NCBI GenBank assembly: GCA_040954595.2
Contig: CM082595.2
Span: forward strand, 6,696,001-6,760,000
DNA from: Balanoglossus misakiensis
Lineage: Eukaryota > Hemichordata
Reading direction: 5' to 3'
Length of the DNA stretch: 64,000 nucleotides
The number at the start of each line of letters is the position of its first letter. Positions within the stretch are counted from its first letter, which is position 1. The position numbers were made by a program, and so were the translations under genes. This document shows positions 11,901 through 23,179 of this stretch, one piece after another. Under the pieces are notes generated by a model that worked only from the letters and a program-made list of their open reading frames with translations, searched no databases and was not told where the DNA came from.

Positions 11901-13410
11901 TGCAGATAACTTCAGACCGCTGTTGTTGGGTCGGCGGCTCTACAGATAGATTTCTTATATCTGGCAGAGACGGTGCTCGCGGCATCTTTCCTTGATGACC
12001 AGGTGAGGGAGGCCTCACTCCACCACCTGCTCCCCTTCCACCTGTGTTACCACCACGACCCCCACGACCACGTTGTCCTTGTTGTTGTTGATATTGTTGT
12101 TGTTGTCCTCCTCTTCCTGTGTTAGTTCCAGAATGCACCCCTCCGCCACGTCCTCCTCTAAAAGCGCCACCACCACGGCCACCACGCTGTTGTTGATGAT
12201 GATGTTGTGGTTGTTGATGTTGTTGTTGTTGTTGTTGTTGTATTTGTTGCTGTTGTCCTCTTCCTGTGGGATATCCGCCTCCACCACGGCCCCCTCTAAC
12301 CCCACCACCACGCCAACCACCCCGTTGCTGCTGCTGTTGTTGTAGTTGTTGTCCTCTTCCTGTGGGATATCCAAGGTATCCGCCTCCACCATGACCACCT
12401 TCAAATTGTCCACCACCTGACCAACCTCCTCTTGTACCTCCTCCACGCATGGCATAATTATTGTGTTGACCATCAAAGCCTCTTCCCCTCTGAGGCTGTC
12501 GGTGATATGTTCCAGGTGGCTGTTGATGTTCATAGCTTTGCATTGGCTCCATGTTCTGGTTCACAGCGGGTCCAGGAGGCCTGTTATCTCGCTGCGTTTG
12601 CCCCTGCAGGGACAGTTTCCGTTGGATCATCTTGGTTATTTCGACCGAGGGCAGTGTCGTGTCGATGGCGTACTTCTCAAGAACACGCTTCGGTTGTTCA
12701 TCATACACTCGGTGCGAATATGGACAGTTTTTCTGTCTGCATAGTTCACTTATGGAGGCGAATGCAGGGCAAAGGTGGAGTCCATATGCGCAGGCGTTTC
12801 CCCATTTGCACCCATCGGCACTTGAATAGTACCGGCACAGACTGGGGAAGACGTAGCGAGGATTGGCGATCTTCGTCATCGATTTCAGGAGGTCGAAATC
12901 AAGTTTGTCCAGGCCGTTGGACTTCAGAACCTGCCCGTTGTGCTGGTCCTCGTGGAAGCTGTGGGGCCGGCTACACTGCTTTGGTTCTTCGTCCACATCG
13001 CCGGGAGCGGAACCCGAGTAGTGGCAATTCCCCACTATGAAGAACTTGCAGATATGTAACTGCGAGCAGCCCTGCTGCTTGCAACCCGCCTCGGTCAAGT
13101 ACTGGCCGCACATTCGCAAGACGGGCTTCACGGCGACCACCCAGCCGCCACCCTTCTTGTCCAGCTGGAAGTGCTTGGTGTATTTAGCGAAAAATATTTC
13201 CGGCTTGGACCCGCCGAACAACTGTGTGCATTTGTCAGGGCCCAGTGCCACCAACAGCTCCGCCAGCTGAACGCGCCCGTCGTATAGGTTACACACGTAC
13301 TTTAGCATTTCCTCCATAGCGTCTTCTTCGCTGATGACGTCCGAAGAATTAGACGCCGGAAAATTGAGTGTCTCCCATCCTGCAAATTGTGCAAGCGCCA
13401 TTCTGAACAT
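8998..13410 (-). CDS. ZAP/PARP12-like CCCH zinc-finger mono-ADP-ribosyltransferase with RGG/Gln-rich linker (gene A)
   Basis: On the minus strand, exons 13410-11726, 11386-11200, 10582-10353, 10052-9801 and 9439-8998 join in frame to 931 residues. The start is ambiguous: ATG at 13410 is first, but ATG at 13401 has the better context (A at -3, G at +4). Order of parts: a ZAP-like N-terminal helical region (about 30-85); four CCCH fingers (C101 to H119, C121 to H150, C192 to H212, C214 to H233); an Arg/Gly/Gln-rich linker (about 306-466); a fifth CCCH finger (C503 to H521); WWE sequence (about 525-680); and the PARP catalytic domain (about 785-920). The catalytic triad is H806 (LFHGT), Y839 (KGSYFA) and I905, so mono-ADP-ribosylation is expected. 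In vertebrates, relatives with this architecture bind viral or stress RNA (fingers 1-4) and poly(ADP-ribose) (finger 5 plus WWE). The third finger spacing (C-x4-H at its end) is unusual. Confidence 0.88.
12000..12500 (-). repeat. Coding low-complexity tract (RGG and poly-Gln) in gene A
   Basis: Within exon 1 of gene A the minus strand encodes alternating RGG/GGRGG blocks and runs of Gln and His (about residues 306-466). It is built from imperfect CAA/CAG and glycine-codon repeats, including several copies of a YPTGRGQ-type unit. The frame stays open throughout and the same frame resumes recognisable domain sequence on both sides, so the tract is part of the protein. RGG boxes commonly bind RNA and are arginine-methylated. 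Confidence 0.9.
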
Positions 13411-15492
13411 ACACAGCGCCAAAGTCTCTCTCTCTCTCTAGATCTCTGTACACTGTTGCAAAACCGGCCTCGATCTGGCAATTCTCGGAACCCAACACAT
13501 CATAGCCGACAGGTGATGCATTGGGTTTTTTTGTGACGTATGTACCGTGAAGAGCAAAATGAAAGTCCGGACCTTACCGTACCATACACCAGTGCGTCTT
13601 TTGGTTCAAACAGAAAGTAACATTGGTTGGTCGGGTTGATGACGTCGCGTCGGGGTGTTTATATTGTGACCCACTTCTCGGCGCGACCTTCAGTATTGTA
13701 AATGAAATGCATAAATGAAATACATGTACTAGTATAAGCTAATGCCTTCCTTCCATTTATAAAACAATTAAAATACTACGCTGGTGCGATTGTTAATCAT
13801 TTCTTCTATCAAATTGAATTTAGTTTAATTTCATTGCTTTTCATTTATACGATCAACGAGCCAGTCACGACATTACCATGTGACCTTTGATCGCATTATT
13901 GACACGCTTGAGGGCGCTTATAGGTCACAGGTGAGCTTTCGTGTTCAGCAGAACGTCGTTTCAGCGAACCACAAAACGAAAGAGTAAGGCCCCTTCAGTA
14001 ATATTCACCATTCTTTTTATTGAAAATGTGAGTCTGTCCAGGAAACGCGCAACACTGCTTCGCCGTAATTTCGTTGGGCCTTGTGGCACGTTTTAAATTC
14101 AATTGAATCATAGACTCCAGGGTCTATGATTAAATACACGACAGAAGCCAGCAAGCCTGACTTGGCTGACACTTTTTTTCTCAAGCCGATTCTGTTCACC
14201 GTTGTCATATGCCTGTTATTATTGGTTTTCAAGGCGAAGTGAAACCGTGTCACGTCGTATTTATCGTTCAACTACATCTTTAAGTTATACCGTACGTTCA
14301 TTTGGACCGTAGCATGCATTCCATGTTCCAAACGACTCTGAAATTTTGTGATGTAGAGAATCAAGTCCCGTAGGAATACTCATTTTATCCAAGAATCGAC
14401 AATTTACCTTTTCCTTTCGTTATATCTGTGCACAGCAGTTGTAAGTATAAAAAATAGGAACACGTATTATCGTATACTTTCCAAGGAAACGCTTAATTTT
14501 CACTTTCACTTTAGATTCAACTCGAATGCTTATGGGTGCAGCTTTTATTTGCATGCTGTGACGTCATCGTATGTGTCCTTATGTGTTGTTCATCATGGTG
14601 TTTAAAACTATCATGACTACCACTACTATCTTGGCATGGAATACGAATCGAAAATGACCAGACTTCACTTTGGGATACTCAGAAATTACCATCTGGGTGA
14701 ATATGTGTAGAGCAACATCATTTCCATATACTTCCTTCAAGCAGTACGTTCTGTTCGCGGGCTGCAAGGAATTCGATGTCCCATGGATGACTTTTAAAAT
14801 GGCCACTCAACAATTTAGATATTATAGAAATCGTGTTTTCCAAAGAGTAGGCTAACTTATAGAATGGTTTTCAGTGTAGGTTTGACAATTATTGGAGGCA
14901 ATATCTAACAGACGAACAAAATTCATGACAATAATTTATTGGTAAGTTTTTGAGGTCATATTGAAGAATAACATAAGAAAAACATAGTCTTCACTTTAGA
15001 CAGTTTGAACTTTATTCAAGATTAATCGCAACGCAACACTAAATGAATGAAAATACAAGAAGTTTCAGGACAAATTCACTGAGCTGGAACTCGACGCCAA
15101 GTTATTTTTTTGAGAGAAACCTCATCTTCAAGTCACAACCATCTTAACTTCATTATACTACAATGCATATGCTACTATTGCATGTCTGAAATTGCACATG
15201 TAAATCAAACGTAGGAACATAATGATACGTTTACGTACAGAACATACGTGTCTTATTTTGGTAACTATTAATTACAAGCTCATCAGTTTATGATTTGGCA
15301 AACAAACTTGTAAAAAATGGCAAAATATGCAGCTCACAGGACTAGAGGCAACCATAGGTAACTATATTAAACTCAAACAATAGATTATGGGCACAACAGA
15401 ACATTTTGGAGAAATTTTCCGTCTATGGCTGATCCGGGAGAATTGTGTGGGATCAGCCAACCAAATCTCGTCTTTTCCGTCATGTGACCCCG
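13411..15492. other. Intergenic region between genes A and B
   Basis: No supported gene. It should contain the 5' UTR and promoter of gene A (a CT-rich microsatellite lies at about 13425-13440, just upstream of its start) and the 3' UTR of gene B. Minus-strand AATAAA signals lie at 15016-15011 and 14940-14935. Confidence 0.65.
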
Positions 15493-16608
15493 TCACATTT
15501 TCTCCATGTCTTCGTGCTTCATGTACGTGATGATGAATTCTGGGTAGGCCTGGCTCGCCTCGAAGATGACAAATATCTTGGGATTCGCAACTTTATCCGC
15601 ACACGAGTCGTACAGGTCGCCGAGGGGGTTGTTCGGGTTCTTTGCTGGGGGTCTGACGTAATCCTCCTCTCCCGGTGCGCAGTCGCCCACCAGGACGCGC
15701 GCGAAGAACATCTTCCGGTACAGGTCATCGGTCGCGATGTAGCTGTCGGCGAACTTCGCCGTCTTTGCAAAATAACTACCCTTGCCGTATTTTGTTCCAA
15801 CCCTGGAACCGCTCAAGCGCCAGTCGAAATTCTGGCGACAGATGGCATCAACATAATTTTCGGCTGTGCCGTGGAACAGATGGCGCACATCCACCTCGGC
15901 AGACCTTTGTTTCATCAGTTCGTATCGCCTGCAAAATGCAAAGACCAAAGAAAACCAAAATATAAAGAACCTAAAAAGGAATGGTACCCGTACTTAAAGC
16001 CATAACATGTGAAGATATTTAATATCATTTAAACAATACTCCTGAAAGACGTCGACACACATCACAAACATGAATTTGGAGATTGAAACCAAAATCAAAT
16101 TTCTCGAACATTTAACCAGGTTCTTTGGTCTATCAGTTTAGAGGCACTTTTTTACAAGGATACTTTTCGAGATTAAAATCAAAACCACGGTGGCTATTCT
16201 CACAGTTTGGAAGGTTCAGTCCCGAAACCGACCTCTCATGCAAACATTCATTAAATGTGATCGATTTGATATAAAAGGGGCTTCATCTCAGAGGTGGCCA
16301 GAATGACAAGGCGACTTACTTGGAGAAAAACGCCCACAAGCTGTGGTTTTGAACTCTCTCCACGGATACTATCAGATCATCCGGCATGGTTTCGTGGAAG
16401 CGGGCAGCGATTTCTTGGTATTCGGCTTTGGTGGTTCCGCTGCCTGACATTGCCACCAAGCTGTACCCGCCTCTGTCCACAGCTGACCTGTCCCAGTGTT
16501 TGGGGTTGGCAGTGATTGGTGGAATTGCGCCCTTTCTGGCAGGTTTCTGAGAGGCTTTCTTCTTTCTGTGAAGAAGAAAGTATCGTTATTATAACAGTCG
16601 TCGTCGTT

Positions 16609-16639
<31 letters not shown>

Positions 16640-16648
16640 ACAACAACA

Positions 16649-16695
<47 letters not shown>

Positions 16696-19563
16696 TCGAC
16701 GACGACGACAACAACCCTAAGATATTTACACAACTGTGCCTAAAAGCCATGTACCTGTACATGTTTCACATCAAAAGGTACACCAACGGAAAATGGAAAC
16801 ATTCGTATTCAGGTCAAGACAAAACAAACCAGTTTATACAGACACTTACTCCGCTTTTATCGCTTTGACGTCACTGGCTGACAGATACTTCGGCCGTCTC
16901 CGCACGTCACGTTTCACCGACGTCTTCAGATTCTGCTGCGTCATTTGTCCGAAGTGGATGACGTATTCGTTCTCAAGTCCCACGGAAAGCTGAAGGGAGA
17001 CTGGTTCGCCCTTCTCCTTGAAGCGTCGATAGCTAACCTCGATCTCCCCGCTTCTAACAGTAGCAGAACCAATTTTGCCCTAGGCGAACAAACACACGCG
17101 AGAGGAGCCCTTTAACATCCTAACGAAAATGTAGACAATCTTTTGAATTTATGAATGCTTTCTCTGTCAGCGAGCCAGTCTCACACATAGACTGAACTTA
17201 GGGAAATGGATTAAACTGTCTATTAGAGCAATTCAAGTTCTTTCGAGAGCATTATATGGGTCATGTCAGCGCCTTGAGAGAAATCGCTTCTTCCAAGTGG
17301 TACGTATACATAATATTTCTGTGGCCAGTGTATTCACACGGACTGAAATTCTACGTTGGCGTGAGTACGGCTCTGGTCACTGATAATTCTAATTTATGCG
17401 GCGCGAAAATATGAATAATTCTCCCTTGAAACAAAAATAAAAAACAATCAAGCATGTCCAAGGAGAGCGATGTGTAACTGCTACTGTATAATTTTTTGGC
17501 ACCGAACTTTGTTTTAAAAGGTCAAATATTGCCTATTATATTATACCAGTATATTGATGGTGTAAATCACGCTATTTGATTGGTCGAGACACGACACGTG
17601 ACCGTGATATATTAGCCATATACCAGTCATATATCATAGTCAAAGAAAATGCCTTTTTAAAATGTTTTATGCAAAGTTTCAATATACTCGCATAATATAA
17701 TAGCAATAAAACACCCCCAGCCATGGTATACCACTCGATTTTGACCAGTTCAACTCCATATACGCTATCGCTCGTGCGTATATGTCGTGAACAGGTCAAA
17801 ATCTCGTGGTATACCATGGCTGGGGGTGCTTTATTGCTTAAGTATTTTCCGGTTATTTTTGTGTGTGCATACACCACTGCTCATTTTCGTTTTTATTAAA
17901 AGGGGACTATTTTATGTCATCCAACATTAACTTGAATTGGAAATAATGCCCACCTGTTCGCCATATTTGCGCCACGCATCACCGTCCTTCCAATACCACA
18001 GCCACTCCACAGCCAACTTGTTTGGCGGTGTCACTATCGCGGAGGGATACGTCGACAGACGGCGCAGATCCACGACTGTCTTCTGCGCCAGATCAATCAT
18101 CTTCATCTTGTTGAAGTCGGCTATAACCTTTGTTGTCGAATCAGGACTAAAGAGGGAAAAGTATTCAAAGAAATACTGAGCAATTAGTTATGTTTCATTG
18201 AGTACAACAAAACAATAATACTGAGAAAATAGCCAATTCCAAAAGTTGGGAGTTACCCCACCCCAGGTTATTGTACCACGTCTTTGACCAGTTCACAGCA
18301 TATTATATGTACGAGGGATAGAGGGTGCTTGTGGACTGAACTGGTCAAAAACGAGTGATACATGTAGACCAAAGCATATGGGGTTATTGCTATCTAATAT
18401 ACCAGTACATCCATTGACATATTATATGGGATAAAACATGTACAGAGATGACCTATGCCTGAATTATGACGTCAAACAATGGTATATCAAGAATATTATT
18501 ATATAAGTGTTATATTCGCACCTCGACCAATCAGATCGCTCTATTTCCACAATCAATATATTGATATAGTATTATTCATAACTCATAATGTGTACTGACC
18601 TTATCTGAATTTTTTCTTTACAGACGTCGCAAAACTCGTTTTCCAGAACTTCATTCCACTTCTTTGGTAGAGTCTCCCACCTGTCCTTTGACAGAAACTT
18701 TTGCCAGGAATACGGTAGGGCGAAATGGAACTGCTTACACCCTTCTCCCATGGGGCATTGTCCATCCAGGTGAGGGAGACAGATCACGGCTTCTTTGTCA
18801 GAGTCTTTCACTTTTGGCGCGTCTTTACTTTTCGGTCGATCTGCGTGTTCCTGTGCCGGCGTTTGGGGTTTCGGAATTGCACCTCCCGCTGCTGTTTTCT
18901 GCTTCGTCTGCTTTTTAGCTGCGGCTGGTTTTTGACTGCTGTCAGGAGCGTCATTAGCACTTGTTGCACCGGCGGAGGCTCGTCGTTCGTGCGGCTGCAG
19001 TTTTTGTGCTTTCCCGCCTTTGCCTTTGCCTTGTTTCGTTTGACCCACCGGTTTCTGGACGTCCTCGGCCTGATGGGCACTCTTTGGGCGAGTTCTTTTC
19101 CTTCCCTTCCCCCCTTTGGCTCTTCCAGATTTCTCGTTTCCCGCTTGAAATCCAGGTACATTCCCATCTGCAGGCAGTTGTGCACTCGCGGTAGCAGAGT
19201 TGCCGCGTTGTTTGCCCTTTCCTTTCTTATTTTTTTGTTTTCCACTCTTGGTCACATTCTTTTCTAACACCGACTCTCCGCCTGCTTGTTGACCTATGCA
19301 GCTATCAACATCGTCGCCTGGATTGTTGGTTTGTTTATTCTTTCCTCTTCGTTTCGATTTCTGTTTCTTTTCGGCATTTTCTGTCGGCTGCTCTGACGTG
19401 ATTGCATCCCCATCCCCTGGTTCGGTTTCCTCAAATTCAACTTCGGTTGTGGTTTCTACGATGCAAGGAGCTTCAATCAGAATTTCGGGTTCCTCCTCCT
19501 CCTCCTCCTGCTCATCCTCCTCATCGTCGTCATCATCATCATCATCATCATTGTCGTCATCGT

Positions 19564-19594
<31 letters not shown>

Positions 19595-21667
19595 AGCAGT
19601 GTCGTCGTCTTCAACAGCATCATCATCATCAATGTCAGCAACAGCACAGTCATCATCTTCCTCGTTCGAATCTTCTAACTCAAACTCAAGTGCTGTTGGG
19701 ACATTAGTGATGAAGTCGGCAACAAGATCAGCTGGCTTCCCATCGTTCTCCTCCCCTCTATCGGTCAGTGGCTCAAATTCCTTCGTTTCCGCGTCAATCT
19801 CAGACACGCCGATCTCCTCTTGAGGTTCTGTACAGTCACTGACGCCATCTTGGGCGGATGGGATACCTTTCTTCTTATTTCGTTTCTTGTTAGCTTTTGG
19901 CTTTGGGGTCTTCTCAACAACTGTGTCTCCAGCATTTTCCAGGTCACCAGGCGCTGTCTGGTCTGGTTGCCCGCTGGAAAGATCTTTGACTTCGAATTCG
20001 AGACCGAAAACATCAACACTCTCTTCCATGCCAGACTCTTCATCTTCGTCTGTATCGTCGTCTTCTTTGTCACGTGATTTGTCGTCAGTGTCACGTGTTT
20101 TCTTCGGCGCGAATAGCCCCTTTCGTATGACACTCAATATAGCTGGTTCTGGCTTGGTAGTGTCTATGCCAAATCTCTGAAGAATTCTGCTTGGTTGGGG
20201 ATGAAAAAGATGGTGACTGAACTTGCATTTCTTCCCAAACTTACAGGGTGGTCGGCCAGTGGCATATTTTCTGCACAGGTGAAGAAAGTGACATCTATCG
20301 CCCCGTGGGCACCCAGCAGGGGAGCTGTACGGTCGACACAACCCGGGCGAAAATTCTCGGACGTCGCTCTGTCTGATTAGAACTTTGATGGCGTCGGGGT
20401 CAAGAAAGGTCATGTTGTGAGACTGCAGGATTCTGCCGTTGTGCGGGTCGTCGTGACATTTGTGAGAAAAGTGGCAGGTGCGACCTTTGGCAGGATCTTC
20501 AAACGGGCATGTCCCCAAAATAAACTGTTTGCAAAGATGGAGGTCTGAGCATGCTGGATTTTTACACCCACCTTTCGATCTGTATTCGTTACAGGTACTT
20601 AGCGATGTCTGCGTCTCATTCACTCCTGTTTCTAAGGCATTTACACACTCATCTATGTCCTCTTGAACTGCTAAAGATTCGCCGATGGACACGTTGACTT
20701 CTTGGGTAGGATTTTTAGCTTTCTTTTTATTACGTTTCTTGTTAGCTTTTGCCTTTGAGGTCTTCTCGTCAGAAACGCCTTCAGTATTTTCCAGGTCACC
20801 AGACCCTGTCTGGACCTGTTGCCCGATGGAGAGATCTTTAACTGCGAATTCAAGTTCTCCAATACTCTCTTCTCTTTCATCATCATCATCTTCTTCGTCT
20901 GTCTCGTCGTCTTTGTCACGTGATTTATCGTCGGTGTCACGTGTTTTCTTCGGCGCGGCCAGCCCCTTTCGTATGACACTCAATATAGCTGGTTCTGGCT
21001 TGGTAGTGTCGACGCCGAATCTCTGAAGAATTCGTCTTGGTTGGGGATGAAAAAGATGGTGACTGAACTTGCATTTCTTCCCAAATTTACAGGGTGGTCG
21101 GCCAGTGGCATATTTTCTGCACAGGTGAAGGAAGTGACATGTATCGCCCCGTGGGCACCCAGCGGGGGAGCTGTACGGTCGACACAACCCGGGCGAAAAT
21201 TCTCGGACGTCGCTCTGTCTGATGAGAACTTTGATGTCGTCTGGGTCGAGAAAGGTCATGTTGTGAGAGTGCAGAATACTGCCGTTGTGCGGGTCGTCGT
21301 GACATTTGTGAGAAAAGTGGCAGGTGGTTCGACCTTTGGCCGGATCTCCGAATGGGCATGTCCCCAAAATAAACTGTTTGCAGAGATGGAGGTCTGAGCA
21401 TGCTGGATTTTTACACCCACCTTTCGATCTGTAGTCGGTACACAGGCTCAGCGATGCTGTCACGCCCACGATGAAGCCATTTCCTTCTCGTTCAAGCGTG
21501 AACATATGGCGGCGCTGTAAAAAATAGATTTCTGGTTTTGCATCCCCGAAATATTCGGCGCATTTGGCGGAACCCAGGGCTCGCACAAGCTGCGAGGAGT
21601 GTACGCTGCCTCCGTACAGTCTACAGATGACTTGAACCAAATGCTGCACTATTCTTTCGTCGTCCAT
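15493..21667 (-). CDS. ZAP/PARP12-like CCCH/WWE/PARP protein with duplicated zinc-finger array (gene B)
   Basis: On the minus strand, exons 21667-18600, 18146-17954, 17079-16850, 16565-16320 and 15928-15493 join in frame to 1390 residues, with the junction phases of genes A and C. The start is ATG at 21667. The first four-CCCH array covers residues 76-203 (C76-C85-C90-H94; C96-C104-C116-H120; C162-C171-C177-H181; C183-C193-C199-H203). A nearly identical second array begins at C359. Each array is followed by an acidic linker and a Lys/Arg/Asn-rich patch. Then come a long Asp/Glu tract (about 665-750), Lys-rich sequence, a fifth CCCH finger (CLPHLDGQ...CPMGEG...CKQFH), a WWE region and the PARP domain with triad H1265, Y1298 and I1364. 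Role by family: RNA recognition and mono-ADP-ribosylation in antiviral or stress responses. Having two ZAP-type finger arrays in one protein is unusual. Confidence 0.88.
16597..16712. repeat. ATC/AAC trinucleotide microsatellite
   Basis: (ATC)n followed by (AAC)n in intron 3 of gene B (16566-16849), ending in GAC repeats. Open frames through it are repeat artefacts. Confidence 0.95.
17527..17838. mobile_element. Hairpin-bearing repeat in intron 2 of gene B
   Basis: The right part (17702-17838) is a near-perfect palindrome: AGCAATAAAACACCCCCAGC at the left mirrors the right end, with arms of about 50 bp around a central TATACGC...GCGTATA. The left part carries the phrase GATTGGTCGAG. A diverged copy in the opposite orientation occupies about 18245-18575, so this is a repeat family and not a chance palindrome. 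No coding sequence is present. Confidence 0.75.
18245..18575. mobile_element. Diverged inverted copy of the hairpin-bearing repeat, intron 1 of gene B
   Basis: Read on the minus strand, this segment repeats in order the landmarks of 17527-17838: TGATTGGTCGAG, then ATACCA/CCAGT motifs, AGCAATAA, a C-rich patch, and two GACCAGTTCA-type sequences facing each other. It lies entirely within intron 1 of gene B (18147-18599), about 100 bp upstream of exon 2 in transcription order. Confidence 0.6.
19490..19640 (-). repeat. Coding Asp/Glu repeat tract in gene B
   Basis: GAT/GAC and GAG triplet runs on the minus strand encode about 70 mostly acidic residues (roughly 670-745 of gene B). The plus strand reads as long Ser or His runs, which are antisense artefacts. 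Confidence 0.9.
19850..21460 (-). repeat. Intragenic tandem duplication of the four-CCCH module in gene B
   Basis: Two adjacent stretches of exon 1, offset by about 283 codons (850 bp), encode the same four-finger array, the same KKTRDTDDKSRDK linker start and the same ANKKRNKKK basic patch. Only about ten substitutions and one codon deletion separate the two 162-residue arrays, and long stretches are identical at the DNA level. Copy 1 lies to the right (about 20705-21455) and copy 2 to the left (about 19865-20610). Confidence 0.85.
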
Positions 21668-21816
21668 CGCTGAAGAACGGACAAATTCCAGACGAGAACG
21701 GAGATGCGCGGAGGAGAACTCAACCGATATAACAGAGCCTCGTTTTCAAAATTCGGAGAAAGATTGATTCTTCGATATCAAATGACGTCAGACGCGCTCA
21801 GGCGGCAGGTACGTTA

Positions 21817-22054
21817 GCATTCAAATTTTCAGATGACGGGCAACTTCAACAACGTGGTGCAGACAAAGACTGCGCAGACGAAACTCCATGAGGCTGACAA
21901 GGCACCATACCTGATACATGTTACGTGTCTGGCAGTTCTAAAGTAAAAATATACTCGGAAAATCTTATACTGGATGCCGAAATAGTGGTTGCCCGTCATC
22001 TGGAAATGACAACGCCGTGGGTCACATGGCCAGATCAGGTGATTGATAGTAAAG
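21817..22054 (+). repeat. Dispersed repeat, copy 1
   Basis: This 238-bp segment matches 23180-23416 in direct orientation at roughly 85 percent by eye, from GCATTCA to GATAGTAAAG. Inside it, CAGATGACGGGCAAC at the left and its inverted version near 21990-22010 form imperfect inverted repeats, as in a small non-autonomous DNA transposon. A 37-codon frame in this copy is broken in the other, so it is unlikely to be coding. Confidence 0.75.
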
Positions 22055-23179
22055 AATTAGGTCGACCGGTCACCTGGTCGGGTCACATGGTTAATTACTT
22101 GAGTGACGTCATGCCAAATTCTTATTATATATTCCTTATGCTATGTTGATGCCCGGTGATATGGTTGCTGTTAGGAGCATATATCAACTCTCATCAAAAT
22201 GGACATGTGATCATTCAGGACTGAAGTAAAATAATGTAAGCTTAGGCTACACGTGTATTTTCACTTATAGGCCTATATTTATAAAATAGCCAATAATATC
22301 TTTGAGCGAGCTCCAAATCTTGCCGCCAGCTTTTAACTGAATGTACACAACAGATAATGTGAAAAGGGCTATATATCAAACTTGGGTTGCTGTATATGCT
22401 GATGAGCGCTTCAAATAGACAATCGACGTTAGCTGTGTGTGTGATAGTCAGTTTATAATTAGTAACAGTTCTGGTGTTTATTTTGGGGCCTAAACCAGTT
22501 AATGATAGCAACCAAAGGTATTTAGATCAGGAGCGACCTTTGGTCACCAGAATGACACCACGCGCACGTGCTTGTGACGTGTGGGCCTTCTGTGACGTGT
22601 AAACTTAGTTATATACAGATACCGTTTTATATGAAAAACGTATATATCGGTACATGTATAAGCTTATTGGTAATATTTTGTGGCGTAAGCTTCTTACATA
22701 AATCATGCCACGTATTGAATAATGATGTAGGTCCATACCTATGTTATGTTTATATTTTACCTGAAAATGTAGGGGTGCGTGCTAATAATGATTATTTGAT
22801 ATACTGGAGTATGAAATATTGAGATATCCCCTTCCAGACGACATAACTATCACTGAAGATTTAAGCAAACATAGCCTAAATGCAAAAAAAGCTTCCAAAT
22901 AAGACAAAGTGAAGCAAGCCTTCGCGTCTTCTAAAATTACTTTATTGAATCTGTGCTAAAATGTTTGACTGATTACAGAATTACCAAATTCCTCAGTAAA
23001 AAAACAGGAAAAACATTAAATACATTACACATGAAAAAAAAAATCTTAGTGAAAGCAAAACTTGCAATTGCTTGTTTGCATTGACGTCATAACGCATTAT
23101 ACTCGCACTGACTACTGTAGTATGCATCCAGTATAAAATCATGAAAATCTGAAGATAGGCATTCTTCGAAGTCAAATTG

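Noticed and set aside
12015-12533. 172-codon minus-strand frame rich in Asn and Val, and plus-strand Leu-rich frames over the same DNA
   Set aside because: They are other-frame readings of the RGG/Gln repeat in gene A; domains on both sides are in a different frame.
13401-13422. Extending gene A to 13422
   Set aside because: The codon there is TTG; the first in-frame ATGs are at 13410 and 13401.
19296-19823. Plus-strand 175-codon Ser-rich and 101-codon His-rich frames
   Set aside because: Antisense of the Asp/Glu tract and neighbouring coding sequence of gene B.
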